Source of the DNA: Diorhabda sublineata
Lineage: Eukaryota > Arthropoda > Insecta > Coleoptera > Chrysomelidae
Reading direction: 5' to 3'
NCBI RefSeq assembly: GCF_026230105.1
Contig: NC_079485.1
Span: 31,043,572 to 31,107,571, forward strand
Length of the DNA: 64,000 bases
Part shown: piece after piece, positions 47,201 through 58,239 of the stretch
Position numbering within the stretch: the stretch's first letter is position 1
Layout of the letters: every line of letters starts with the position of its first letter
Position numbers and translations under genes: made by a program
The notes under the pieces: model-generated
The model's database searches: none
Told to the model about the DNA's origin: nothing
The model's input: only the letters and a program-made list of their open reading frames with translations

Positions 47201-47203
47201 TAC

Positions 47204-47960
47204 GAGGTATCATCAGTTTTCATACTTGATTTATTTTCTTTAACTAGTGTGTCTTAAACCCTCATATATTGAGACAAGAAAGCTTAAACTCGTTTTGGTT
47301 TGTCGTATTTGCGTATTTGCACTGTCTACGGTGGAAAAGCCAAAATAGCTTTATTATTTTCGAAAATATTCTCCATTAAAATTCATAACACTTTTGTATA
47401 CGTTTAAACCTATTGTCGAAGATCGAGGTACCTTCAAAACATGTGATTTGAACGCATCAACGGCTTCTTCGGGTGTAGAAAAATGTTGAGCTCGCAATTT
47501 ATTTTTGATATGTGGAAATAAGAAATCATTGGGTACCAAATAAGGACTGTACCCATCAATTCGATGCTTTGACTGATCAAAAACGTTTTTGTTTGAACTG
47601 ATGTGTTAGAGCTCGCATTGTCGTGGTGGAGAATGATTCGTCTTCTAGGATTGCTGTTCCTGATTTTTTCGAGCACTTCTGGAAAACAAGTGCTAGTGGA
47701 CCATTCAGAATTGCTCTAATAGAACTAAGGCGACATATCCAGCTCTGTCAAATAAACAAGCAATCATTTGCTTCGAATTTCTTGAAATTTGTTCGTCTTG
47801 AAAGACCCATATAGGTCTGATAATAGATGGACCACAAAAAATTACAACGTGGTACCCACGAAACATCAAAAACCGAAAATAAGACTTAATCAAAGATGGA
47901 ACCATGATATAAAGTAGATAGCAGGAACAACTTGGAACAACTTGGGTCCAACTAGTCAAC
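47204..47960 (-). pseudogene. mariner transposase, 3' half
   Basis: The minus strand encodes the catalytic second half of a mariner transposase in broken frames: IRPIWVFQDEQ (from the PLWVFEDE-type segment), EKIRNSNPRRRIILHHDNAS (second Asp), then PNDFLFPHIKNKLRAQHFST with the third catalytic Asp in PNDF, PEEAVDAFKSHVL, and the natural end MNFNGEYFRK at 47354. TACGAGGTATCATC at 47205 is probably the 3' terminal repeat. The 5' half beyond 47960 was not found. This family is different from the mariner at 22-1284. Confidence 0.85.
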
Positions 47961-48385
47961 GATAGATATCAATGGGCTCAAATGAAGAACCAATACATAA
48001 ACATGTAAAAATAGGCATATGATGATGATGAAGCAAATGCCCTAATAGTATTTTTATATAGTACCTCGAATGGATACACTATCCACAAAAAAATTATTTT
48101 ATCAACAGGCTCTCAATAATTGCTAGCTATACATATAATTGGTAAAAAGATCGTACTTATAGGCAACTTATTATACACCTTATAAGGTTCAAATAAGTTA
48201 ATTGTTTATTATAAATTTAATTTCAGGTTTCTCAAGTATGCTATGCAAAAACTATTCGCATTTTTATTGTTTTTATACTTCATATCGTATGTTATTATCA
48301 TGTATATTGGTGAATTAAATTGTATTTTGTATATCCAAAATTTGTGCCGATAGTCGAATGAACATCCGTTCTAAACATCGATAAA
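47961..48385. other. No gene recognised
   Basis: AT-rich spacer between two mariner remnants. Confidence 0.5.
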
Positions 48386-48389
48386 GAAA

Positions 48390-48711
48390 CGGTTAGAAAA
48401 ATTTTATACGAGGAATTGCACATGACAAAAGTCTGTGCGAGGTTGGAGTCAAAAAATCTGACTCCTGACCAAAAGCTCTTGAATCAACGGGTTTGCAGAG
48501 ATTTCCTTGAAAGGTTAAAAAGGTTAGGAAAAGATCTGGTTTGAAAGGGACCCGATTTGAGTCGATGGAAGCGGTAAAGCAAAAAAAAACAAAAAGACTT
48601 CCAGCACTGCTTCGATCAATGGAAAAACGTATGGAGTATTAGAATGTGGAATAATTTTTATAATAAAACCCTTCTTCGTAACCAGTCTCGTTATTTAATA
48701 GCCAGACCTCA
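48390..48711 (+). pseudogene. mariner element with internal deletion
   Basis: The plus strand joins the HTH2 region (IDKETVRKILYEELHMTKVC, then LTPDQKLLNQRVCRDFLERL) directly to the C-terminus (SMEAVKQKK, then DFQHCFDQWK), leaving out the catalytic domain. The right end GTTATTTAATAGCCAGACCTC followed by ATA is a typical mariner terminal repeat. The left terminal repeat was not found. The missing DDD domain means no activity. Confidence 0.75.
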
Positions 48712-48714
48712 TAA

Positions 48715-49300
48715 ATCGACGGTTCACAATCTGAATATTTGGAATTTACAAAAATATTAGTATTTATCTATGAAATTTATCAATATTATCTACCTGAATC
48801 AACACCGCATATTAAATTTATACTAAATAGTGCAGTTGTTCTTTGCCCTAGTTGAAAACTATCATCTACCAACGGGTCTGTCTCTAAATTTTCAGTATCT
48901 GGGTTATACTTTCCGAAAATTAATCTTTTCGGAGGTCCTGATCCCTCTTACTGTTTCCCTATGGCTAACCTGTTGCTCTACTGAAGCTCATCCCAATTTA
49001 AAACGGCCCTGCACGATTTTCACCCTCTCTTCACTGATTTACGAAAATGGGGAAAATATGCTGTTAAGAGAATCTGCAAATCGCTCTTGATACTTTAATG
49101 TTAGGTCCTTAACGTCAGATGTAAAAATTCACGTCATCAACTGACTTGGTAAATACTTTTTTGAACTTGATGATGATATGTTAGTATGAAACACAATATT
49201 AGATTAATTGGTCATTCCTAATGATGAGGCTTAGAAGTTTTTATGTAGGATATATGGAGGAAAAAGAGAAAGAGTTCAGGCGTCCAGCTGTATACGGTAA
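48715..49300. other. No gene recognised
   Basis: The 86-codon frame at 48830-49090 (plus) has fairly balanced composition but no recognisable motif or splice context. Nothing else is seen. Confidence 0.35.
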
Positions 49301-49648
49301 ATAACAGTTCAAAAACCTTTCAGAATGACGATGGTATAAACAACGGATATCTCGTAAGAATGTAGAGTGCCGAGTGTGAAAATTTCTCTCGGGCGTAAAT
49401 ATTTGGCGCTTTGTTTGAAAGTTAGTCTGAAGATGACGCCACCCTTATTTAAAACATTTAGACGAAGACTCTATCATACACACAGATGATTCTTTTGCTC
49501 TCTACCCTCCACAGTAGGATGGTTAGCTTTGGATGACGTCTACATGTGTATTTGCTGCCAAATTTTTGTCACAGCATGTCCTTTATTTAACCAGGTTTGA
49601 TCAAAATAATATATTTTTCATATGACTTGGAACGAAGTCTTTTTCAGC

Positions 49649-50264
49649 TATATTATGAGCGTTTTCGTATTGGGAATGTGGCAAAATTAAACACCAAAGT
49701 GTACTCACTTTAATATATTCCGAGCTTTCGAATACTCATGTATTCATCATCTCAGACTGAATAACTTGCATTAATAAGAAAACTGATTTAAATAACCTTG
49801 GTGTAATTGTTGCATATCTTTTAGATTTTCAAAGTACAAATTCTGTAAAAAATTCAACACCATTGACAACTAACTAACCTCACCCAACCTATGAATTTCA
49901 ACTTCACTCATAACGACCTAACCTATAATATTGAATGTTATTCGTAAACTAACCAATCAATATTCAACTTCATTCACAACAACTTAATCTTATCTAACCT
50001 ATAAAAATCAACTTCATTCATAATTCAACCATTGAATATAGTGATTCTATAGTAACCACAATCAATATTTCAATTAATTAATTCGTTCAAGCGTCAATTT
50101 GAATGTTGAATTTTGGAACCCATGAATTTTATGTTTTTTTTAAGAAACTACTTTTAAAACCACCGAATCATTTCCCTGACATAATTAATCGAAAGCTTGG
50201 AATATATTAAAGTTAGTACACTTTGGTGTTTAATTTTGCCAATTCGAAGACGCTCATAATATAT
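49649..50264. repeat. Palindromic element with arms of about 80 bp
   Basis: The left arm 49649-49731 (TATATTATGAGCGTTTTCG, AAATTAAACACCAAAGTGTA, TATTCCGAGCTTTCGA) and the right arm 50188-50264 (ATCGAAAGCTTGGAATATAT, TACACTTTGGTGTTTAATTT, CGCTCATAATATA) are inverted copies at about 90 percent identity. The 455-bp interior has repeated AACCTAT-type and TTCA-ACTTCA-TTCA phrases and no coding region. Beside the left arm the complement reads GATGATGAATACATGAGTAT then TCGAAAGC, a 6-bp hairpin before GAAA, as in Penelope-type ends. Confidence 0.8.
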
Positions 50265-50269
50265 TTTTT

Positions 50270-50735
50270 TCATATATGATTTTCTTTTAACGCCGCTACT
50301 TTTCTTGGTTAGGTCTTCTTCTCTTTTCCAAATAAAACATCGTCTTTTAGTTAACCATGGAGAAATAAAAAGTATAAAATCGGAATTATCCCCATTTCTC
50401 TTTAAATATCTGAAATTTATTTCATTTATGGAGGTTAGAGAGAAGGAGAATTACCTTTTATGAAAGAAACGTTAAAAATAAATAACAGTTCAAATACCTC
50501 TGGCGCTGGTGTAAACAACGGATATCGTATTAATGTAGACGAATTGAAGTATTTTTTGAAAAATTCAATATCATAGTTCATTAATGAAAATTTCATCAAC
50601 TTTTACTTTTCATGGCGTGAAAAGTTGTCCAGGGCGTGAATAACACTACATACTAATGTGGAGCCACCATTATTTATAGTCACAGATTATTCATATTTTG
50701 GACTGTTTGATTTTAAGTTCAAATTTTGTTTGTTT
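50270..50735. other. Old direct repeat flank, no gene
   Basis: About 50470-50530 matches 49300-49360 in the same direction (AATAACAGTTCAAA, then GTAAACAACGGATATC or ATAAACAACGGATATC), so the palindrome appears to sit between two older related segments. No coding region is seen. Confidence 0.45.
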
Positions 50736-50739
50736 CGTT

Positions 50740-51040
50740 TTTTTGTTTTCAGTCGTCCGACTTGAACGTAAACGTTCCAATCGACGTATGGACGCCAGCC
50801 ACAGCGTCAGCGGTCAATACGTCTCATACGCGAACGACAACAACATCTCCAGAAGAGGAGACACAAGACAACGATTATTTATGAAGAGGAAGAAAAAAGG
50901 ATGTTTCCAGATTTTGATAATGAAACATTTGAAAGACAACAATACTAAATTTATTGAATATTTTCGTGTCAATAAAGAACAATATAAACAAATTTCGTCT
51001 TTTTCTTTATCGAATTTCGACATTTTGTGCTGACGCCAGA
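50740..51040 (+). pseudogene. Possible PIF/Harbinger-like N-terminal fragment
   Basis: Plus-strand reading gives MKHLKDNNTKFIEYFRVNKE and QYKQISSF, which resembles the start of HARBI1-like nucleases (x-KHL-x-x-x-x-x-KF-x-EYFR-x-x-x-x-QF). The preceding 40 codons are Thr/Arg/Asp-rich linker. The frame ends at DILC, and the DDE domain is absent downstream. The next 150 bp (51070-51190) are GC-rich with repeated GACGC and TACGC blocks and may be one end of the same element. Confidence 0.42.
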
Positions 51041-51049
51041 TACGATGTT

Positions 51050-52480
51050 TATACTGAAATGGTTCTAAATAACTAGAGACGCGGCTTAAAGCGTTTGAAT
51101 GGCGCTTAAGGTGTCCACACGCCAAGTAAATTTCGTGAGTATTGAGACGCTGCGTACAGCGTGACGCTGTACGCGGCCGACGGCATTTATAGGAGACCAT
51201 AGCCTAAAAGAGAGGAATTTATAAATGGTATTATTGCTAATAACACTGTTTTATTCTTGGACATTATCCATACGCAAATGACAATATTCCGTGTTTTGCC
51301 TGGATAAACCAATTTATCGAAAATAGTAGGTTTTTGGTAAATTTGTGAGAGAATAAATACATTTTGAAATACCCCGCTAATTTCTGATTATCTTTCTTCT
51401 TCTGACGATATTCTAAAATGTTTTACGTCTAATTTGATTGGCCTATAAGTCTGTACTATATGAGTCCTTCTTTAAAATTCTGTTATAATATTACAGCCGT
51501 TCAAGTATGAAAATTCACAGCTTATTTTAAAATTATCCGTATTTTCCTTATAACTCACTTTTTATTTCAGGTATTATGAATTATTTGAATTTCTTTTCAA
51601 AGGAAAATACAAAAATATACATATCTCAGGAACGAAATATAGTACAGCTTCAGGGAAAAAAAAAATATAACAAAAGTGGCTCTGAACAACACGTGGAAAT
51701 TATTTTCAAATTTTAGGTCAACCACTAGAAGGCGTATATGAAAATATAGAATTAAAAGAGCAAATTTTTTTTAAAATTTACTCAATTTAGTGCACTTTAT
51801 ATACAATAATAGAATTATTGAACAATATCTGAGCATTTTTTATTCTACAAGGTTGAGTCTATCTCTTCAAATAAGACGTGGGAGAGAGTGGGAATTTTGT
51901 CATAAAAAAAGCCTGTAAGCCCGGTTCTGCTTAATCGATATTTATAAAATTGATGTTGGTTAAAAGAGCTTTTGTCTAACAATACAGAATGTATGAGTTT
52001 TAAGCAATTTAATTGATAAAGCGAATACTAGAGGGCGTTGTTTCATATATTTCAGATATTGTGACTCGGAGTCCGACTCTGCTTAACGAACTTTTAAAAA
52101 TTTGATTTTGTTTGAAAGAGCTATTGTCCAGCAATACATATAAAATATATAAATAGAAGACCTGCTTAATCTTTTATGCTTTTATCTAACTTTGTCAAGA
52201 GAAATCAGTAAGAAAGTAACGCCCTCTACCATTTACATCATACGTTGCCCACCCTTTACAAAAGAAAAATTATAACCAAAATACGTTCCCCATTATATGA
52301 AATTTGTTTTATTTTTCTAACTATCGCTTTCATATGATACAGGGTGGATAATTTTTATCGAATCGCAACTTAAATGAACTATATTTCCGACAGCTTCCCT
52401 TGAAACTCTTCGAGGAGAATTCTCATGCGAATAATTATAAACGTTGAGCATTATCTTAAATCAATAGTCTCTTTACGTTC
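51050..52480. other. Degenerate direct repeats, no gene
   Basis: Two diverged copies of one segment lie at about 51918-51993 and 52069-52145 (GGTTCTGCTTAA or GACTCTGCTTAA, later AAAGAGCTTTTGTC or AAAGAGCTATTGTC, then AACAATACA or AGCAATACA). A motif TAGAGGGCGTT occurs at 52029 and inverted (AACGCCCTCTA) at 52218. They may be parts of an old non-autonomous element. No coding region is supported. Confidence 0.4.
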
Positions 52481-52489
52481 GGTAAAGTT

Positions 52490-52830
52490 GGGTCGAAGAG
52501 AGGGTGAGTGAGTATGGGCAATCGTTTTTCCCGTATGCCTCGGAACCTGGAAGGCGGTATCCGTACTCGGTGGCGGTCTTGCCTGTCGTCTCAGCTGTTA
52601 TATTCGGGACGTAGGAAACTATAAGCCCGGCTTAATACTTACGGTCCTAGCTTCACACTTGATCATATTTATGCGATGGCCGGATTATCGGTGGCTGACT
52701 ACCTCTTACACTTCCAAGACGCCTTATATCGATTTATGGGACACCTACTACTTACAGCGTTTCGGTAAATCCTCGTTAGACGGGCACTATGATGCCACAC
52801 CACTCAAACTTGGGGTTTCCTCATTTTTCT
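52490..52830. other. GC-richer block of unknown nature
   Basis: This segment is clearly richer in G and C than its surroundings (phrases such as GGTGGCGGTCTTGCCTGTCG and GGCCGGATTATCGGTGGCTG). An 83-codon plus-strand frame (52659-52910, MIIFMRWPDYRWLTT...) covers part of it but has no recognised motif. It is not rRNA or a tRNA as far as I can see. An exon, a structured RNA or a foreign repeat are all possible. Confidence 0.35.
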
Positions 52831-52869
52831 TTCTAATTTCGAATCGTTATCCTAATCAAATTAATATAT

Positions 52870-53665
52870 TGATTAATAGTCAAACTTTTTTATACAATCA
52901 TCACTATTAACTATTTCAGTATTATCATCTATCTAAGTAAGAAATAATTATAAGGATAAAATTACTGTTGAGAAAATTATCCGAATGTTTTTTCAATTAC
53001 TGAAAAGTGGGACTTCTATTTCCATTATTCCTTTCTTTCCTCATTTTCTTAATAAGCTCGAAATGGCTCTCAAAGGTAAGATAGAGGGTACTGTTTTCCG
53101 ATGGGTAATGGTAAATTTAAATTTCGCGCTTGGTTTGCTTTTTGACACGTTGCTAATAAACGTCAATAATGACGTTAGATTAGGTTAGAAAAATACTCTG
53201 TATAAACAACAGAAATGAACATTTGGCTATTTACAACAAAACATCTAAATCGATTATCATTTATACAAATTGTAACTGACAGTGTAATTATAGTATGTTC
53301 TGTTTGTATGTCATAGTATAATCTGTTTTTGGTATTAGAAAGATTAGAAATCGGCATATTGATGACGGTTTTATTCACAGGAGCAGGACCAGGAAGAAGT
53401 ACAACTGAAGTTAGAGTAGATGTTGAAAATAGTATTTCAACTGATGATGTAGCCAGCGTCGATGAAGAAGTTGACGTTCTTCGCACCATTGTTTTTTGAA
53501 CAGCGGAGTTACCGCAACTGATTTCTCAGTGTTTTTTTTCTTTTTAGTTAAATTTCCTATTTCAAACCAGTCTTTAATATTTACACATGTGTTGATTACA
53601 GTTCTCTCACGCAAAGAATACAAAAAGAAATGATAGTTATCGAGATTAGGCTACACCCCTCCGAT
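52870..53665. other. No gene recognised
   Basis: AT-rich sequence. At about 53370-53490 the plus strand has ATTCACAG followed by an open stretch (GAGPGRSTTEVRVDVENSIS) ending TGA. It could be a short terminal exon but has no other support. Confidence 0.35.
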
Positions 53666-53668
53666 TTC

Positions 53669-53705
53669 GTTAAAACTTTAGTATATTATAAAGAAAATTA
53701 CGCTG

Positions 53706-53739
<34 letters not shown>

Positions 53740-54143
53740 GGTCGCAGAAATCATCCCTTCAGGTACTTCTTTTTTGCGTTTAAAGAATCGAATAATTGTA
53801 ATTTTTCAGTGATTGTAGTATTTAAATTAATCGTTGAAACCTAACCTAACCTACATACTTCTCTACAACATGAAATGCAATCACAAGCAGGGGTTGCTGT
53901 TATCGACAACTCTTCCATAATTTTTTCTTGATCAGATAGCAGCAACCTCTGCTTGTGATTGGATTTCATTTTGTAGAGAAGTATGTAGGTTAGGTTAGGT
54001 TAGGCTTCAACGATTAATTTAAATATTACAATCACTGAAAATTCATTACAATTATTTGATTGTCTAAACGGAAAAAGTACCTGAAGGGATGTAATTTTAA
54101 GTAATAATAAGTAATTTTCTTTAAAACATACTAAAATTTTGAC
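53669..54143. mobile_element. Foldback element with TTAGG repeats in its arms
   Basis: The left arm 53669-53904 and right arm 53935-54143 are inverted copies over 200 bp (AAAACTTTAGTATATTATAA; CATCCCTTCAGGTACTT; TTAAATTAATCGTTGAAACC; AGAGAAGTATGTAGGTTAGG in the right arm). The loop is only 30 bp. The arms contain CCTAACCTAACC at 53840-53851 and its inverse GGTTAGGTTAGGTTAGG at 53988-54004, short runs of the arthropod telomere unit. A TA microsatellite (53713-53739) interrupts the left arm. No coding capacity. Confidence 0.88.
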
Positions 54144-54149
54144 GACCTA

Positions 54150-54820
54150 ATCTAGATAATTACCAAAGAAATTGTTGGTTCCTGGTGAAATTAATCAGGA
54201 TAATCAGATATTTTGATCGAATTATTGCTTCGTTGTCAGTCTTTGACCAGTGTGCAAAGTTTAAATTACATGTGACGTCTCACAATAGGGGAAAATTGAG
54301 GACAAACAGTTTTAAACATACAGTTGAAACAAATAAAATCGTATTAAAAATAATAGTATTTGAATTAAAAGAAATCGAATGGATAGAAGTACAACCTTAA
54401 TGACCATTACGTAAAATACAAAACATAAAATTGTTATGTAACAACATAAACGTTAAAAAAGCAATTAAGAAAGAGAGATGATCTCAGCGGGAATCATTTA
54501 AACTCCTCTTTCATACGTTGTAGTCTATAGTAGTATTTCACGTTTCCGTCTCAGTTATGTTATGAATAATAAATACTGATATAAGGCCGTAATCTGTGCA
54601 AGACCCAAGCGCCTTTAGCGAGAAATACATATTTTCGGGGCAAGTAACTAAGTCGGGGAGCTACTTATCAGCTCGCTGCTAAATTAAAGATAAAAAATAT
54701 ACTGTCACGTCCGTTCTAGCTTGGGCTTATTCAATGTACATCTTGCAATGAAATACACTGAAAAAATACAAGATTTGTACACAATTACGTAGTAAATATA
54801 TTAAATATCAATCCACGAAT
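54150..54820. other. No gene recognised
   Basis: AT-rich sequence with no supported feature. Confidence 0.45.
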
Positions 54821-54829
54821 ACTCAATAT

Positions 54830-56716
54830 CAGGGGCGTAGGTCACCCTAGATGGACCGTGTACCAAAATTTGTGGACCCTTCAATCTAACTGCAGAGAAT
54901 CCCAAATGGAGGTTACCATTATTACCAATCAATTACTGCTTTATAAACGGAAGGAGAGATAAATAAATAAATAAAAGTGAATTCCTTCCGCTTTTTTATG
55001 TAAAAAGCAACCACATCCCTATTACATCGAATAGTTCGAGTGGTGCTTGCCGTCGATATTGATCTTGAACTTCTGTAAGGAAAGACGTGCCTTGGTAGCT
55101 GATTCCACATGATTGCACTTCTTCAAAGAAAGGGGTCCAGAAAAATTGACGTTCTGGGTGTATGCAGACCAACTCGGTGTTCATGAACCACGTCTGCCTA
55201 TCGAGTAGGTCTTGCAAATACTGCTCTAGATGGGATTATGTTGGATAGCTCGGAAGAGCATCTGTCGTTGTAGTATTGATAAAACGAAATCAGGTCAATG
55301 ACTTTTCTTCTTTGCTCTGAACTATCCAAATTTCTGGTTAACTCTGATCACTTATAAGTCTAATTGCTCTCTTCTTCGTTAAGTCAAGAATCCTAGAGGT
55401 ATGCTTGGAAGCCAAGTTACAAATTTGGTAGCAAAACTCCACATATAGAAAAATCTGGGCCTTGTAGAGGACTAAAAGCTATTGCGGAGTATATAGTTTT
55501 TTTGTCTTGAAGAAGGTTTCAAGTTTTAATAAAACTGACTTACTAATTCGGCCACCAGACCATGCTAGGACATATTGCTCTCAACCTCAACACCAATCAA
55601 GTAAATATGCGGTAATAGTGATATTTTATGTCCAGACAGGACCAAAGCTGCTGTTCCAACCTTCTTTGTAAAATCATCAGCCTGGATCTTTGCTGCATTA
55701 AACTCAATCAGATTGCTTCCACTTCACTCCAGAATATTTCTAAGATCGGTGTTGATGGTGATAATCTGCTGCTGTCTACGGATATGGGTGTTAATTGAGT
55801 TTATTGGAGCGGCTGATGTGAAGGATGACACCAGTGTGCTATTGGGGCGAAGCTATAGATAGTTTTACAGTTTTGTCAAGTAGACCGTTGATTTACAGGA
55901 AAAAAGGAGTAGGTGATAAGATGCATGCCTGGGAAACCCCGTGCTAATCGATATAGATCTGGATGGATCGTTCTTTAAGAAAGCTACTAAGCCAGTCAAT
56001 GAATGAGGACAACAAACGGTACGATCTTAATTTATTTCAAAACCTGTCAAAAGCCATCGATATGTCCAGTGCCTTTGCTATAGCTTCAGTATATACAATA
56101 GTGACATAGGATAGTAGATCCCCAGTTGATCTATGTTTACCAAATAGGTATCAGGGTTTACCAAATCTTTGCTGATGATGCTAGCAGATTCAAGATATCT
56201 CAAGATTGGCTGATTAACGACTTTCTCCATGATCTTAACATGGCTGGAACTCAAGTAATCGGGCCGTAGTTGGTGTAAACCGTCTCTTTTCCTTTTTTCG
56301 GTATGAGCTGAACACTAGCAAGTTTCCAATCTGCAGGGAAAATCCTCTTTTATCTTATATAGAAAAAAGTTGGCATAGCGGACTTATGGGGAACATGACA
56401 ATTTATTATGAAAGATAAAAAAACATTATTGGTTATTTATCTATGTAAAAAATAACTTTATTACATTTTTATTTTCTTTTCTTTTTTTGTTTGGTGTAGA
56501 ATGAAGAAGTTCGTGCTTAATATCAATTCTTCCTCCACCCAACCCCTTATCTTTGTAATGCGCATGCCTTATAAGCTTCTTCATTAATGGAAGCTTCTCC
56601 GTATCGAGTGGTATTGATTTATAGTGATTGGTATTATGGGTAAGATTTTACGAATTTTTTCTAAAATAACTTCGGAGCCCCTGTAGTTGAGGGGTATGGT
56701 GGTAGCTACGCCCCTG
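54830..56716. mobile_element. hAT-ended element carrying a non-LTR fragment
   Basis: The left end is CAGGGGCGTAGGTCACC and the right end complemented is CAGGGGCGTAGCTACC, a clear hAT-type pair. Flanks are CTCAATAT (54822-54829) and CTCAATGA (56717-56724), matching at 6 of 8 bases as an aged 8-bp target duplication. Nearly all the interior is occupied by the CR1-like RT fragment described next. Only about 85 bp at the left and 360 bp at the right look like hAT sequence, and no hAT transposase is visible. Confidence 0.75.
54915..56350 (-). pseudogene. CR1-like non-LTR reverse transcriptase, broken
   Basis: The minus strand encodes, in shifting frames, an RT and C-terminal region: EKRKRDGLHQLRPDYLSSSH then KIMEKVVNQPILRYLES (normally SYRPIALTSVISKVME), a badly broken middle, then ADDFTKKVGTAALVLSGHKI, HIYLIGVEVESNMSWHGRIS, FKTKKLYTPQ-LLVLYKAQI, RILDLTKKRAIRLISD and the last block at 55217-54920. 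That last block ends ELVCIHPERQFFWTPFFEEV, ISYQGTSFLTEVQDQYRR. These follow the layout of insect CR1-like elements. The 3' end shows TTTATTTATTTATC. The catalytic YADD box was not found. Confidence 0.75.
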
Positions 56717-56724
56717 CTCAATGA

Positions 56725-57550
56725 AATATCAAAAAAGTATTTTCTGATTATTACAGCGAATAGTATTTGAAACCGTTTTGCTGAAAACCACAATCTGAAT
56801 GAATTAGCTGAATACACGTTTCACAGATGATATTTGAGGTTAGGTTTTCGTGTAGGGTAGCCATTTTTGTAAACTATTGTGTGTTAACTACAAACAAAGC
56901 AAATTTAAACATGTACTCATTTCTATAGAGACCGTAGGTATTTATTATTTGTGTCTTAATCCACTCATGCAGTTTTCTCGAGTTCATGAGAAAATGAAAT
57001 ATGCAGTTAGCAAATTCTTTACTAAGCTCTTGTTGATTTGATATGATCCAATCTCGTCATTTGCATGAAACCATTCGAGTTTGAAACCGTGTTGGGGATA
57101 TTTTTGTTCCACGAACCGGATTAATTTGCACCTTCAAGGTATTCACGCAGATTTGAATACTGTGAATGAAGACCGAACTCTCATATTGTGTCTACTAAGC
57201 TCGAATCGGTGAGCGACAATTCCAATGAATGTTCCTCCTTCCAATTATTAGACCAGGAAATATGTTTAACATTAAGATTCTTCCATTGTTCTATAACAAA
57301 TCACAAATATTTCGATTTTTTAGATATACAAAATAACCCTCTCCCTCACCCAATTACAATTTGCAAGAAATAGACTTGTAAGCAAAAAAGTCGACTCGCG
57401 ATCAAAAGTTTCTAGTCAAAAATCTCAGCTTTCACTCCTATTTCTGACTTTAGCATCTTAAATTTATAATGAGTGGTTATTTGGCAAAAAAAAATCAAAC
57501 GAAAAGTATTTTAAATCTTGAACACTAAAAAGTGGTTATAATTAACAGTA
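56725..57550. other. No gene recognised
   Basis: AT-rich sequence with only short open frames and no recognisable motif. Confidence 0.45.
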
Positions 57551-57559
57551 AGGAAAGTA

Positions 57560-58225
57560 CAAGCTCCTACAATAGCAACGTTTTTATTATGCAACATTTT
57601 ATGCACGAATCTTTCTCCAGATCTTCTGTAGATTCGTCATCTTCTATCGCCATCATGCAGATACACGCTGCTTTCGTCTGAGAAGAGAACGGAGCCTCAT
57701 TGTTTATCAGTCCAATAAAGTAGTGTCTGGCAAATCGAAGACCGGCTGCTCGGTAACCTGTAACTGGCCTTTTTGATTCAAAGGCAGCTGCCTTAAGTCT
57801 TATTTTTACTGTCCAGCCACTTCTAGCGTTTCTCTGAACTCTTGTTGGACTGTTGTTGGACACCAGTGATTATTCAGTGATGTGCTGACAATAAATGAGT
57901 CATCTCTCTCGAATGTGCACCTTTTTCTTCCGGAACCGCGTTTTTCATGAAAGTTACTAGTCTTTTGGTAACGACGTTTAACTCTGGAAACAGAAGAATG
58001 ACTCATCTTCAGTGTACCGGCATCTTCTCGCTGACTCTGGCCTTGTCACAATAGAGTGATCGCTAGAGCAGCTTTATCACTTGTTGTGGCCATTATCATG
58101 TAGAATTCTTGTTTGTTGTTAATGGAGATGTGTATCGGTTGACGATGGCTTGATTATAGAGGTGAGATAATGAGATAACCTATTATAAAAAACATAAAAA
58201 GGGTGATTGCCGATCATAACATATT
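57560..58225 (-). pseudogene. Tc1-like transposase, second copy of the 32-kb family
   Basis: The minus strand begins with a leader sharing AATCACCCTTTTTATG and ACAAACAAGAATTCTACAT with the 32-kb copy. The transposase follows: TTSDKAALAITLL, SHSSVSRVKRRYQKTSNFHE, KRGSGRKRCTFERDDSFIVS, TVKIRLKAAAFESKRPVTG and, after frameshifts, SVLFSDESSVYLHDGDRR with the first catalytic Asp, and RRSGERFVHK. Coding ends near 57560, before the second Asp. Compared with the 32-kb copy it keeps the first half better, so the two complement each other in a family alignment. Confidence 0.85.
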
Positions 58226-58239
58226 ATTGGACTCTTAAA

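Noticed and set aside
53370..53490. Possible short terminal exon after ATTCACAG
   Set aside because: About 40 codons, no recognisable domain and no upstream exon.
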